From: Clostridia bacterium
GTDB taxonomy: Bacteria; Bacillota; Clostridia; Acetivibrionales; STF1-152
DNA: 37,294 nucleotides
Direction of reading: 5' to 3'
NCBI GenBank assembly: GCA_028280575.1
Contig: JANQLN010000099.1
Location: 1-37,294, forward strand
Shown here: positions 1 through 8,507 of the stretch, piece by piece
How the letters are laid out: every line of letters starts with the position of its first letter
Numbering within the stretch: position 1 is the stretch's first letter
Notes under the pieces: generated by a model
The model's input: the letters and a program-made list of their open reading frames with translations, nothing else
The model's database searches: none
Told to the model about the DNA's origin: nothing
Made by a program: the position numbers and the translations under genes

Positions 1-912
1 TATGCTTTCACGGTGCAGCATGTAGGGAAGGGCTTCAACTGCTCCATCTACTTCATACCTTCTTGCCATATCCATAAGCACGTTTGTTTTCAAACGTCCA
101 ATAAAGCGCAGCCTTATATCCGAAATAGGGATATCCCCTTTTGAAACGAGTATTTTAAGGGCTTTAAATACGGTTTCCGGACTGGTATTGCCATAGATTA
201 AACCGGTATACGTTATGGTGAACTTATCATTTTTGGGTTTTTCATCTCTCAAGCCTTCAAAATCCGTCTGATCAAAACCATTTGGAATGACGTTAAATTT
301 TTTGGCCAGATGCGGATTGTCCCGTACAGAATTATCCCTCATTACCGGAGTATTTATTACAATTGCATCAGCCTTTTCAAATATGCTCCGCTCCATTTTT
401 TTCTCTTTGTTTATCCTGAATAAGTTGTAGCCATAATCTTTAACAAATGAATTGTTGGTCCACTCGTCCCTGAAATCAACTACCCATGGAATATAAGGGA
501 ATTTTTCTTTCAAGTGCATCGCCAGGATATGTGTGCTGAATGGCTGTGAGGTTGAGTATAGAATATCAAAATGCTTGTTTTCCAATATTTTAGCAGCCTG
601 CCTTTTGCCAAAAAAAGCCCACAGCCGCTCACCATCAGGAATCAAAACCCTGCGTCTTATAAATTTTCCCGCAAGATTTAAAGGGAAAATCCACTCGGAG
701 CAATCTGCGGCACGGCTTCTATAAACAGGTGTATTTTCAGGGATTTCTTCCATAAGAGAATGGTCTGAAAGCCTTATTCCTTTAACCTTGCGCGTGAATA
801 CTTCAGCCTTCCAATTAAATGAAGGAAGGTATTTTACAAATTTCACTGTTCTTTGAACACCTGATCCCCCGATGGGAGGGAACTGGTGTGCTATCATTAG
901 TACTTTTTTCAT
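1..912 (-). CDS. Glycosyltransferase, GT4-like (C-terminus off left edge)
   Basis: The frame is open from an ATG at 912 to the window edge, 304 codons, with a GGAGG ribosome site just upstream. The N-terminus, MIAHQFPPIGGSGVQR, is the glycine-rich first loop of the GT-B fold GT4 glycosyltransferases. A run near residue 195, NVIPNGFD, is the typical linker into the nucleotide-sugar-binding half, and the start of that Rossmann domain (ITYTGLIYGN) is present. The family moves sugars from nucleotide donors onto polysaccharide or lipid acceptors at the cytoplasmic membrane face. The catalytic C-terminal E-x7-E region lies outside the window, so donor and acceptor cannot be guessed. It is transcribed away from the next gene, so it probably belongs to a surface-polysaccharide cluster to the left. 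Confidence 0.85.
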   Translation of the reverse strand, partial: MKKVLMIAHQFPPIGGSGVQRTVKFVKYLPSFNWKAEVFTRKVKGIRLSDHSLMEEIPENTPVYRSRAADCSEWIFPLNLAGKFIRRRVLIPDGERLWAFFGKRQAAKILENKHFDILYSTSQPFSTHILAMHLKEKFPYIPWVVDFRDEWTNNSFVKDYGYNLFRINKEKKMERSIFEKADAIVINTPVMRDNSVRDNPHLAKKFNVIPNGFDQTDFEGLRDEKPKNDKFTITYTGLIYGNTSPETVFKALKILVSKGDIPISDIRLRFIGRLKTNVLMDMARRYEVDGAVEALPYMLHRESI

Positions 913-1065
913 GGTGCCTCCATTTACGGCTTTTTGTTTTTTAAAACATATGCTATATATATCTACACTTAAGTCGATAAATATTATATAATAATTAATA
1001 GAGATTCACAAATAAGTTTCAAAAAAAGGAAGACTTAACTAATGGAACGGTGTTTGGAGGGGAAC

Positions 1066-1737
1066 ATGCTAAAAAGACTCTTCAGGAAAGAGAAAAAGAT
1101 ACATCTTGGGAAGAATATACTCAAAAAAAACGGAATCACACTTCTTTTTGTCGACGAAAGGTGGAAGAAGCTGTATGATAAATTTGCCAAAACACAGGAT
1201 ATAATAAATTTTGAAAATGAAATAAGCTCACTGCTTAAGGAACAATCCAGGTTAAAGCTGGAGCTAAAGCAGCTTAATGCCTGTAAAAAGGAATACATGG
1301 ATAAAATAGTAAGCCTGACCTCCCAGGTTTTTGATAATGATTCCGACAATGCAAGGGAAGACATGGATTACTGCAGGAAGGAAATCAGAAGGATGAATTT
1401 AAGGGGTGCTGAGATAGAGAGAAGGCTGGAAGAAATTCCCGGAATTATAGACGGCGACAATTTAGAAATGCTGGAATGTGCTGTAAATTATACATATGAG
1501 AAGATGAACGGGTATATAAAGAGGATGGGTGAGCTTGAAGGCCTTGTTGACGAAGCAAGGGTCAAATTAAGAAAATACGTTGAAGAGATGCAAATAATTT
1601 CGGATGATTATTCACTGATATATTCAAACATGCATGATCTTCTTGGAAGCGAAGAGCTTGACAGGCTGGATAGGCTCTACCTGTTGCAAAAAAATAAAGA
1701 TGAAACGGATGATTCATATGCTGGTGGCGACATCTGA
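1066..1737 (+). CDS. Uncharacterised coiled-coil protein
   Basis: A 223-residue soluble, highly charged protein with no membrane segment or signal peptide. I chose the ATG at 1066 because TGGAGGGG sits just upstream with correct spacing; an in-frame ATG at 1042 lacks such a site. The sequence is rich in Glu, Lys, Arg and Leu in heptad-like spacing (about residues 45-95 and 120-210), which suggests long coiled coils. I recognise no enzyme motif. It overlaps the start of the NAD(P)HX repair gene by about 20 bases, so the two are likely translationally coupled and in one operon. The function is unknown; a scaffolding or cell-envelope role is only a guess. Confidence 0.75.
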   Translation: MLKRLFRKEKKIHLGKNILKKNGITLLFVDERWKKLYDKFAKTQDIINFENEISSLLKEQSRLKLELKQLNACKKEYMDKIVSLTSQVFDNDSDNAREDMDYCRKEIRRMNLRGAEIERRLEEIPGIIDGDNLEMLECAVNYTYEKMNGYIKRMGELEGLVDEARVKLRKYVEEMQIISDDYSLIYSNMHDLLGSEELDRLDRLYLLQKNKDETDDSYAGGDI

Positions 1738-3268
1738 ACAAATGTCTGAAATTGATAGAATGTCTATTGAGGAAATTGGAATACCGGGTGTGGTGCTTAT
1801 GGAAAATGCCGCACTCCAGGTTGTCAGCCATGTTGCAGACTATCTGGATAAAACGGGCGGCAGCAGGGTTGTGGTGGTTTGTGGAAAAGGCAATAACGGG
1901 GGAGACGGTTTTGCTGCAGCCAGGCATCTTCACAATATGGGAGTGGATGTCTGTGTTTTTCTGCTGTCGTCATTTGAAAGCATTTATAAAGATGCCCGGA
2001 TCAACCTTCATATATTACATAAAATGGGGGTACCCGTTAAGGAAATATCCGAAAAAAACTTTGAGGAGCAATTGAAGCAAAAGCTTGATAGAGTTGATGT
2101 TGTTGTGGATGCCATTTTTGGGACCGGATTGGCCGGTATTGTAAAAGACGAGGCTTTAAAAGTAATAGATATGATTAACAGGTCCTGTAAGTATGTTTTA
2201 GCGGTGGACATTCCGTCCGGAGTTAACGGTACCACGGGACATATATGCGGGGCCTGTGTAATGGCTGATATGACAGTAACCTTTGGACTTGTGAAGACAG
2301 GGCTTCTTGTCCATCCGGGAAGTGAGGCGGCAGGAGAATTGATAGTTGCTGACATTGGCTTTCCCGTTAGTGTTTTGAAGAAAGCGGGTATTAATATATA
2401 CACCATAGAAAAGGATTATGTAGAGGGCATATTTCCCGTCCGGGCATTAAACAGCAGTAAAGGAAGCTATGGCAAAATAGCATTGATTACCGGCTCAACA
2501 GGCATGACCGGTTCAGGCTGTCTTTGTTCCAATGCCGCATTAAGGACCGGGGCCGGACTCATATATACATGTGTACCTGCTTCTTTGATTCCCATATATG
2601 GTGCGGTACTGACCGAACCTATCCTGGTACCCTTGGAGGATGGAGGAAGGGGAGAGCTGTCGGAGGATTGTATCGGCAAATTGAAAAGCTGTCTTGCGGG
2701 CATGGATGCGGCGGCTATCGGACCGGGGCTTGCCCTGGGAGAAGATATAGGCAAAATATTGAGCGCGGTTATTAATTCTGTAAATTTCCCTGTGGTGCTG
2801 GACGCAGATGCACTTAATGCATTGTCAGGGAATAAAGAGATGTTTGGTATGCTTAAAAGCAATGCCGTTCTCACGCCTCATCCCGGTGAAATGGCGAGAT
2901 TGACAGGTTTGAGTATTGAAGATATTCAAAGGGACAGAATAAATGTAGCAAGAGAATTTGCCGTAAAGCGGCAGGTTGTAATTGTACTGAAAGGATTCAG
3001 GACTGTTGTTGCAAGTCCTGACGGTACGGTTTATATTAATATTACCGGTAATCCGGGAATGGCAACTGCTGGCAGCGGAGACGTACTGGCAGGGATAATT
3101 TTGTCATTTTTGGGACAGGGGCTTACACCCATTGAAGCCGCTTTAGCAGGAGTGTATATTCATGGTTTTGCCGGTGATATTGCAGCAGGGAAAAAGGGAG
3201 AGCATGGTATGTGTGCAGGGGATATTGTATCCTGCCTGCCGGATGCCGTAAACTCAGTCTATAATTAA
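1718..3268 (+). CDS. nnr: Bifunctional NAD(P)H-hydrate epimerase / ADP-dependent dehydratase
   Basis: A 516-residue metabolite-repair enzyme. The N-terminal YjeF_N domain (about 1-215) epimerises R/S forms of hydrated NAD(P)H. The C-terminal ribokinase-like domain (about 240-510) dehydrates the S form using ADP. Visible motifs are GKGNNGGDGF at 56-65, DAIFGTG at 131-137, LTPHPGE at 385-391 and AGSGDVLAG at 451-459, all in the expected order, and the length is normal for the fused protein. The ATG at 1718 gives the usual family start (MLVATSEQM...EIGIPG). The ribosome site there is weak, consistent with coupling to the overlapping upstream gene; in-frame ATGs further upstream would only add residues not seen in the family. 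Confidence 0.95.
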   Translation: MLVATSEQMSEIDRMSIEEIGIPGVVLMENAALQVVSHVADYLDKTGGSRVVVVCGKGNNGGDGFAAARHLHNMGVDVCVFLLSSFESIYKDARINLHILHKMGVPVKEISEKNFEEQLKQKLDRVDVVVDAIFGTGLAGIVKDEALKVIDMINRSCKYVLAVDIPSGVNGTTGHICGACVMADMTVTFGLVKTGLLVHPGSEAAGELIVADIGFPVSVLKKAGINIYTIEKDYVEGIFPVRALNSSKGSYGKIALITGSTGMTGSGCLCSNAALRTGAGLIYTCVPASLIPIYGAVLTEPILVPLEDGGRGELSEDCIGKLKSCLAGMDAAAIGPGLALGEDIGKILSAVINSVNFPVVLDADALNALSGNKEMFGMLKSNAVLTPHPGEMARLTGLSIEDIQRDRINVAREFAVKRQVVIVLKGFRTVVASPDGTVYINITGNPGMATAGSGDVLAGIILSFLGQGLTPIEAALAGVYIHGFAGDIAAGKKGEHGMCAGDIVSCLPDAVNSVYN

Positions 3269-3284
3269 TGGAGAGGTGGATTTT

Positions 3285-3740
3285 ATGGTAGCAAGGGACA
3301 TTATGTCAAAAGATGTTGTAACGGTTAGGCCTGATGCTTCAATTCAGGAAATTGCCAAGCTGCTGACCGAAAACAATATAAGCGGTTTGCCGGTTATAAA
3401 TGAAGAGAGCAGGGTATTGGGAATTGTTTCCCAAAAGGATATATTATATAAGGATGTGGAACCCCATTTTCCTCCTGTCGCCGAAATATTGGGAGGCTTG
3501 ATATATTTGGGAGGAGTCAGGCATTATAATGAAGAATTGAAAAAGCTTGTGGCAACCACGGCTGAAGAGGTTATGACCTGTGATGTTGTTGTGGCATATG
3601 AGAATGATACGGTTGAAGAAATTGCTTCATTAATGGTTGAAAATGATATTAACAGGATACCTGTCCTGGACGAAGAAGGAAAGATTGCAGGGATTATAAG
3701 CAGGGCGGATATAATCAAGTATATAGCCAAAGGACTTTAA
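3285..3740 (+). CDS. CBS-domain pair protein
   Basis: A 151-residue protein made almost wholly of two CBS domains, about residues 4-60 and 88-148. Each opens with the typical MSKDVVTVRPD / MTCDVVVAYEND element and carries NNISGLPVI / NDINRIPVL and GIVSQKD / GIISRAD. Such stand-alone pairs bind adenine nucleotides as energy or redox sensors, usually regulating a partner protein. I chose ATG 3285 because GGAGAGGTGG lies at the right distance; an in-frame GTG at 3276 sits inside that site. It follows the NAD(P)HX repair gene by 16 bases, so it is likely co-transcribed. The ligand and partner are unknown. Confidence 0.9.
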   Translation: MVARDIMSKDVVTVRPDASIQEIAKLLTENNISGLPVINEESRVLGIVSQKDILYKDVEPHFPPVAEILGGLIYLGGVRHYNEELKKLVATTAEEVMTCDVVVAYENDTVEEIASLMVENDINRIPVLDEEGKIAGIISRADIIKYIAKGL

Positions 3741-3825
3741 CTGCATAGGCGCCTTTCTAAAAGTATTACGCCATTCTCACAGGTTTGTTCCGATAAGTAT
3801 AAAAATAAGCATTTTTGGAGGGAAA

Positions 3826-5001
3826 ATGGAATATAAATTTAACAGGGCTTGGGCTGAGATCAACCTTGACAATATAGCTCACAATGTAAGGGAAATAAGA
3901 AAAATTACCAGTAAAAGGGCTGAAATAATGGGAGTTGTAAAAGCCGATGCATATGGGCATGGAGTTTTTGAAGTTACAAAAACCCTGCTTGACAACGGTG
4001 TTGACAGCCTGGCGGTTTCCATGCTGGATGAAGCGATCCAGCTTAGAAAGAATGGTATAGATGTTCCGATACTTATATTAGGCTATACTGATCCTGTAAG
4101 GGCTGAAGAAATTATTTCATATAATGTTACCCAGACCGTATTCAGCCATGACCTGGCAGAGGCCCTGTCACAAGCAGCACTGAAAATGGGGAAAAAGGTG
4201 AAAATCCATATCAAGGTTGATACGGGAATGACTAGAATTGGCTTTATGCCCGGATACAGCGCCGTTAAAAATATTATGAAGATAGATAAACTGCCAGGCA
4301 TTATAATTGAGGGTTTATTTACACATCTGGCGTGTGCAGATGAAAAAGATAAAAGCTATACTAAAATGCAGTTTGAAAAATTTATGAGCATATGGAACGA
4401 GCTTAACAGGATAGGCATAATTATTCCGTTGAAACATGCGGCAAATAGTGCCGCAATAATAGAAAATCCGGAAATCCATATGGACATAGTAAGACCTGGT
4501 ATTATAATATACGGGCTCTACCCGTCTGAAGAGGTTGATAAAAAAAGGATAGGCTTAAAACCTGCTATGTCGCTGAAAGCAAATGTAATACTTGTTAAGG
4601 ATGTGGAACCCGGCACTTCCATCAGCTATGGAAGGACCTTCACTACTGAAAGAAAGAGCAGGATAGCGACAATACCTGTAGGCTATGCAGATGGTTATAC
4701 AAGGCTTTTAAGCAATAAAGGGAGTGTTCTTTTAAATGGCGGGAAAGCCCCCATAGTAGGCAGGATTTGTATGGACCAGTGTATGATTGATGTAACAGAC
4801 CTTGAGAATGAAGTAAGGGTCGGGGATGAAGTCATACTAATCGGGACACAGGGCAACAGCACCATATCGGCAGATAGTATTGCAAAAGACCTGGGAACAA
4901 TAAACTATGAAGTTGTAAGCCTGATAGGAAAAAGAATACCCAGGTTTTATATAAGCAACGGAAAAGTATCCAATGTACTTAATTACCTTTATGAAATTTA
5001 A
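3826..5001 (+). CDS. alr: Alanine racemase
   Basis: A 391-residue PLP enzyme that interconverts L- and D-alanine for peptidoglycan. The PLP lysine is K39 in VVKADAYGHG. The opposite-face catalytic tyrosine is Y268 in SISYGRTF, and the MDQCMIDVT segment of the C-terminal beta domain is present. The length is typical. A GGAGGG ribosome site precedes ATG 3826. The 85-base gap from the CBS gene shows no convincing terminator, so read-through from the upstream operon is possible. The M15 peptidase two genes on also acts on the cell wall, which fits a wall-related segment. Confidence 0.96.
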   Translation: MEYKFNRAWAEINLDNIAHNVREIRKITSKRAEIMGVVKADAYGHGVFEVTKTLLDNGVDSLAVSMLDEAIQLRKNGIDVPILILGYTDPVRAEEIISYNVTQTVFSHDLAEALSQAALKMGKKVKIHIKVDTGMTRIGFMPGYSAVKNIMKIDKLPGIIIEGLFTHLACADEKDKSYTKMQFEKFMSIWNELNRIGIIIPLKHAANSAAIIENPEIHMDIVRPGIIIYGLYPSEEVDKKRIGLKPAMSLKANVILVKDVEPGTSISYGRTFTTERKSRIATIPVGYADGYTRLLSNKGSVLLNGGKAPIVGRICMDQCMIDVTDLENEVRVGDEVILIGTQGNSTISADSIAKDLGTINYEVVSLIGKRIPRFYISNGKVSNVLNYLYEI

Positions 5002-5028
5002 AGGCAAAAAAATGGGGAAAGCATCTAT

Positions 5029-5937
5029 ATGGGAAGAGATGTGAAGATGAAAGACAGGCTTAAGCAAATATGCAGCTTGCTGGATATTGAATATGTAGGT
5101 GTTATTCCGCCGGGTCCTTATAACGACCTTGGGAAAATACTTCAAAAAAGGCTTAAAGAAGGATGTCTTTCCGGTATGGATAAGGACGGAATTAAAACAG
5201 CAATTGATGCAAGAAACTTTTTAAAAGAGGCAAAGTCTGTAATAGTATGCCTTTTCCCTTATTATTCGGGAGATATTGCGAATTCCAATATTGCAATGTA
5301 TGCCCGTTCTATTGACTATCATAAAACAATAATAGGCATGCTTGAAAACATATGCGAAAAGCTGGGGGAATATATTTGTGATTTCAAATATGAAGCATAT
5401 ACGGATAAAGGTCCTATGATAGACAGGTACCTTGCCTGGAAAGCCGGTCTTGGGTTTTATGGACTTAACAGCCAGATAATTAATGAAAAATATGGATCAT
5501 ATGTAATGATTGGATATATTATAACCAATTACCCATTTGAATTTGACTCTCCTGTAAACAAGGAATGCCATAGGTGTTACAATTGTATTAGCTCCTGCCC
5601 CGGCAATGCTATCGGAGATAAATTTGATTTTTCTTTGCACAAATGTGTTTCATATATTACACAAAAAAAAGGTGAATTGTCAGAGGAGGAAGCAAGGCTG
5701 GTAAGTGAACATAACATGGTTTATGGATGTGATGTGTGTCAAAGGGTCTGTCCCCATAATAAAGATATTCCGATAACACCATTGGCCTGTTTTAATGAAA
5801 ACCTCATAACAAGCCTTAATTGGGATGATATTGAAAATTTGTCCAATAGAAAATTTAGAAAAGCTTATGGAGACAGGGCATTTAGCTGGAGAGGCAGGAG
5901 TGTAATCGAAAGAAACATGAAGCTAAAACCGAAATAA
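5029..5937 (+). CDS. queG: Epoxyqueuosine reductase-like double [4Fe-4S] protein
   Basis: A 302-residue protein of the QueG family, which completes queuosine in tRNA by reducing epoxyqueuosine with cobalamin and two [4Fe-4S] clusters. The active-site segment TDKGPMIDRYLAWKAGLGF is recognisable, including the conserved Asp. Two ferredoxin-like cysteine sets follow: CHRCYNCISSCP near 185 and CDVCQRVCP near 238, with KCVSYITQKKG between them. It lacks the C-terminal HEAT-like extension of the longer E. coli and Bacillus forms, as many clostridial homologues appear to. The start is uncertain: ATG 5029 has a poor ribosome site, while ATG 5047 has GGGAAGAGA in front. Another B12/Fe-S reductase role is possible. 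Confidence 0.82.
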   Translation: MGRDVKMKDRLKQICSLLDIEYVGVIPPGPYNDLGKILQKRLKEGCLSGMDKDGIKTAIDARNFLKEAKSVIVCLFPYYSGDIANSNIAMYARSIDYHKTIIGMLENICEKLGEYICDFKYEAYTDKGPMIDRYLAWKAGLGFYGLNSQIINEKYGSYVMIGYIITNYPFEFDSPVNKECHRCYNCISSCPGNAIGDKFDFSLHKCVSYITQKKGELSEEEARLVSEHNMVYGCDVCQRVCPHNKDIPITPLACFNENLITSLNWDDIENLSNRKFRKAYGDRAFSWRGRSVIERNMKLKPK

Positions 5938-6035
5938 GTGCCGGAATACGGGGTTCATTTTGTTCAATATTCACGTTATACTTATACTTTGTTTGACATA
6001 TAAATTATATATATCATTATTTTTAGGTGTTAAGC

Positions 6036-6983
6036 TTGAACAAATTAAGTATTTTGATGTTGTGTACATTTGTCTTCCTGCTTTTTTGCGGTTGTAGGGA
6101 TAGAGAGCTCCCGACCGACGCATCAAGCATTACTTACGTCAATCCTGAAATATTTGTATATAATACCACAATGAAAAGGGATATACTTTGTCTTTTTATG
6201 GGCTATCCCGGTTTTTTCAAAGGAGTAGAGACGGAAAATGAAAAGGTTTATGTTGTTTTAAATTCGGGTGCGAGGATTTTATACGATGATAAAAAAACAA
6301 AAACCTTTTCTGAAAAGCTAAATAATCCGGACATCCAGGATATGATGGAACAGCTTTATCCTCTTGATGGAAAAATGGAGCTGATGGAAGAAAATTTTGA
6401 CCCGGGCAGGATAAGGATATATCCTATTTTGAAAGAGGTATATGGGGCTGCGCAAAATGAAATAGAGAAAAATCTGGCCCACATTTGGATTGGAGGCAAA
6501 AAGCTTAAGTTTAACAGGCAAAACAATGCGGCAAAAAAACTGGATGCCGTAATGAAAGAGGTCAATAATCTCATTAGATACAAAGCAAGTATAGGAGGAT
6601 TTGTGTATCCTGCCGGGGGCACATTTAATTACAGGCTTATTGCAGGCACGGGAAGACTTAGCTCGCATGCATTCGGCACGGCAGTGGATTTGGCGGTTAA
6701 CAAAGCCGACTACTGGAAGTGGTCAAGCAGAAAACAGGGTGAAGACAGGCTATTAGCATACCCGGCAGAGCTTGTAAAAGCTTTTGAATCACATGGATTT
6801 ATATGGGGCGGCAGATGGGGGCATTTTGATATAATGCACTATGAATACAGGCCGGAAATTATTTATAAAGCCAGATTTTTCAATAAGATGGAAATTTCTG
6901 ATAAACCATGGCACACCGGAATTGAATCAAAAACGGAATCAATACGGGAATATATTCAAATGATAGATAAACTCCCTTTTTAA
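6036..6983 (+). CDS. M15 peptidase lipoprotein (VanY/CwlK-like)
   Basis: A predicted 315-residue exported lipoprotein. A hydrophobic N-terminus runs into the lipobox-like LLFCGC (lipidated Cys about residue 20), which would anchor it outside the membrane. The C-terminal third has the M15 zinc ligands: SSHAFGTAVD (H211, D218) and GHFDIMHYE (H268). These enzymes cleave D-Ala- or L-Ala-D-Glu-type peptidoglycan bonds. I prefer TTG 6036 because AGGTG lies six bases upstream; a GTG at 6027 has no ribosome site. The middle region (30-150) matches nothing I know. A TTGACA at 5993-5998 suggests its own promoter, but the -10 is poor. Confidence 0.85.
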   Translation: MNKLSILMLCTFVFLLFCGCRDRELPTDASSITYVNPEIFVYNTTMKRDILCLFMGYPGFFKGVETENEKVYVVLNSGARILYDDKKTKTFSEKLNNPDIQDMMEQLYPLDGKMELMEENFDPGRIRIYPILKEVYGAAQNEIEKNLAHIWIGGKKLKFNRQNNAAKKLDAVMKEVNNLIRYKASIGGFVYPAGGTFNYRLIAGTGRLSSHAFGTAVDLAVNKADYWKWSSRKQGEDRLLAYPAELVKAFESHGFIWGGRWGHFDIMHYEYRPEIIYKARFFNKMEISDKPWHTGIESKTESIREYIQMIDKLPF

Positions 6984-7072
6984 AAAAACCAGGATTTTTT
7001 TTAAAAATCAACAGGGGAAAAATTAAAAAACTCAATAACAAAAGATAGAACAAATTCCCAATCTTTAATTCT

Positions 7073-7136
7073 TGCAATATGGCTTTTGAAATACACAAAG
7101 ATTTTCTAAAGCCATATTGCATAGAATTATGGCTTT
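7073..7136 (+). repeat. Short dispersed palindromic repeat, left boundary copy
   Basis: Perfect 14-base arms, TGCAATATGGCTTT at 7073-7086 and its complement at 7108-7121, enclose 21 bases. A third half-site, ATGGCTTT at 7129-7136, can pair with AAAGCCAT at 7108-7115. The right part, with core TTGCATAGAATTATG (7117-7131), recurs in degenerate form near 14.8 kb and in inverted orientation at 15.8 kb. It lies just past the 3' end of the minus-strand island and could also end transcription there, though no clear T tract follows. Confidence 0.8.
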
Positions 7137-7202
7137 AGATATAGTTTTGTACTAATGTGTATGTTTTTAAAATAAACATAATTTTTCTAGTTAAGCTTTT
7201 AT

Positions 7203-7667
7203 TCAACACTTCTCAATTTCAACAATCATTTCTATTTCCACCGGGGTGTTAAATGGCAGCTCATTTGATGAAATAGCACTTCGTGCATGCTTGCCCTTTT
7301 CGCCGAATACTTCTTCAAGTATTTCGGACCCGCCGTTAATGACAAAGGGCTGCAAAATGAAACCGTCGGCGGAATTGACAAATCCTAAAACCTTAACAAT
7401 TTGCTTCACATGTTCTAAACTCCCCAAATAATCATTCATGACAGCCAGTGCATTAATCATGCATTGGCGGGCACACGCCTGCCCTTGCTCCAGGGTGATA
7501 TCCTTGCCTACCTTGCCTTCGTATATAAGTACACCATTTTTACGGCAGTCCTGACCCGAAATGAAAATCAGATTTCCTGTTTGTACCACAGGAAGGTAGG
7601 CTGCCACCGGTTTAGCTGGTTTAGGCAGGGTAATGCCGAGTTTTTTCAAACGTTCTTTTGTATTCAT
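7203..7667 (-). CDS. RidA (YjgF/YER057c) family protein
   Basis: A 154-residue protein with the YjgF/RidA fold: GNLIFISGQD, ACARQCMINALAVMNDYLGSL, and ARSAISSNELP...VEIEMIVEI at the end. Archetypal RidA hydrolyses reactive enamines or imines using a conserved Arg just before the LP motif; here the aligned residue is E136, so classical deaminase activity is doubtful. It is last in the minus-strand catabolic operon, 45 bases after the dehydrogenase. RidA-like proteins in such clusters often deal with unstable pathway intermediates. The ribosome site AGAGAGATC is moderate. Family call is firm; function is not. Confidence 0.9.
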   Translation of the reverse strand: MNTKERLKKLGITLPKPAKPVAAYLPVVQTGNLIFISGQDCRKNGVLIYEGKVGKDITLEQGQACARQCMINALAVMNDYLGSLEHVKQIVKVLGFVNSADGFILQPFVINGGSEILEEVFGEKGKHARSAISSNELPFNTPVEIEMIVEIEKC

Positions 7668-7712
7668 AGTATGATCTCTCTTTTCTATTTTTGCAATTAT
7701 TTTCCCAGGTAT

Positions 7713-8480
7713 TTAAAGGCACGTAAAACCGCCGTCAATAACCAGAGTGGTGCCTGTTACAAAGGAGGACCGGTCGCTTGCAAGGTAAAGTGCCCCTTGT
7801 GCCACTTCCTCCGGTGTGGCGATTCTGCCCATTGGATATTTGTTTAAAATAGATTTCCACATTTCCGGGTCCGCCTCCGCCTGGGCGAAAACATCTTTGT
7901 TAATTACCGTATTATCTACCAGAGCAGGGCAGAGGCAGTTTGCCCTGATGCCTTGCTTAGCATAGTCCAGGGCAATGTTCTTGGTCAAAAATACACATGC
8001 TGCTTTTGTTGCATTATATACTCCCGTATTGTATTGTCCTACAATAGCTGATGCCGACGACATGCTCACAATAACACCGCCGCCGCCTTTAATCATTACC
8101 GGCAAACACATTTTTGCTGCGAGAAACTGTCCTTTGACATTCACATTAAAAGACCTGTCAAAATCCTCTTCGGTCACATCTCCTACCTTGCATGCGGAGG
8201 TGAGGATTCCTGCATTGTTCACAAGAATGTCAATTTTGCCGTAGACCTGTACGGCAGCCTTGACCATTTTTCTTACTTCAACTGCTTTAGACACGTCGGT
8301 AGGTGCTGCAATAGCCGTACCGCCTGACTTTTCTATTTGGCGTGCTGTTTCCTGGCAGTTACTGGCATGGACGGATGCACAAACTACTTTTGCACCTTCT
8401 TCTGCAAATAAAAGAGCAATAGCTTTTCCAATTCCTGAGCCAGCACCGGTAACTATGGAAACTTTATCCTTTAAAACCAT
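7713..8480 (-). CDS. SDR-family NAD(P)-dependent oxidoreductase
   Basis: A 255-residue classical short-chain dehydrogenase. It has the cofactor motif TGAGSGIG (11-18), NNAG (88-91), a catalytic Ser at 141/142, and YNATK (Y155, K159). A terminal glycine-rich VTGTTLVIDGGFTCL closes the Rossmann fold as in FabG-like enzymes. Such enzymes oxidise sugar, sugar-acid or polyol hydroxyls in catabolic operons. It lies 27 bases after the SMP-30 gene and before the RidA gene on the same strand. The residue after the second strand does not give a safe NAD versus NADP call. Fatty-acid synthesis is unlikely given the neighbours. Confidence 0.92.
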   Translation of the reverse strand: MVLKDKVSIVTGAGSGIGKAIALLFAEEGAKVVCASVHASNCQETARQIEKSGGTAIAAPTDVSKAVEVRKMVKAAVQVYGKIDILVNNAGILTSACKVGDVTEEDFDRSFNVNVKGQFLAAKMCLPVMIKGGGGVIVSMSSASAIVGQYNTGVYNATKAACVFLTKNIALDYAKQGIRANCLCPALVDNTVINKDVFAQAEADPEMWKSILNKYPMGRIATPEEVAQGALYLASDRSSFVTGTTLVIDGGFTCL

Positions 8481-8507
8481 AAATCATCACATCCTTCATA
8501 TTTTAAT

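Noticed and set aside
1035..1364. 109-codon minus-strand frame opposite the coiled-coil gene
   Set aside because: A Ser/Phe/Leu-rich shadow of a Lys/Glu-rich plus-strand gene, without a ribosome site.
6880..7122. 80-codon minus-strand open frame after the M15 peptidase gene
   Set aside because: It overlaps the peptidase gene and a repeat. The similarity of its start (SHNSMQ) to the 15.8 kb frame is caused by the shared repeat.
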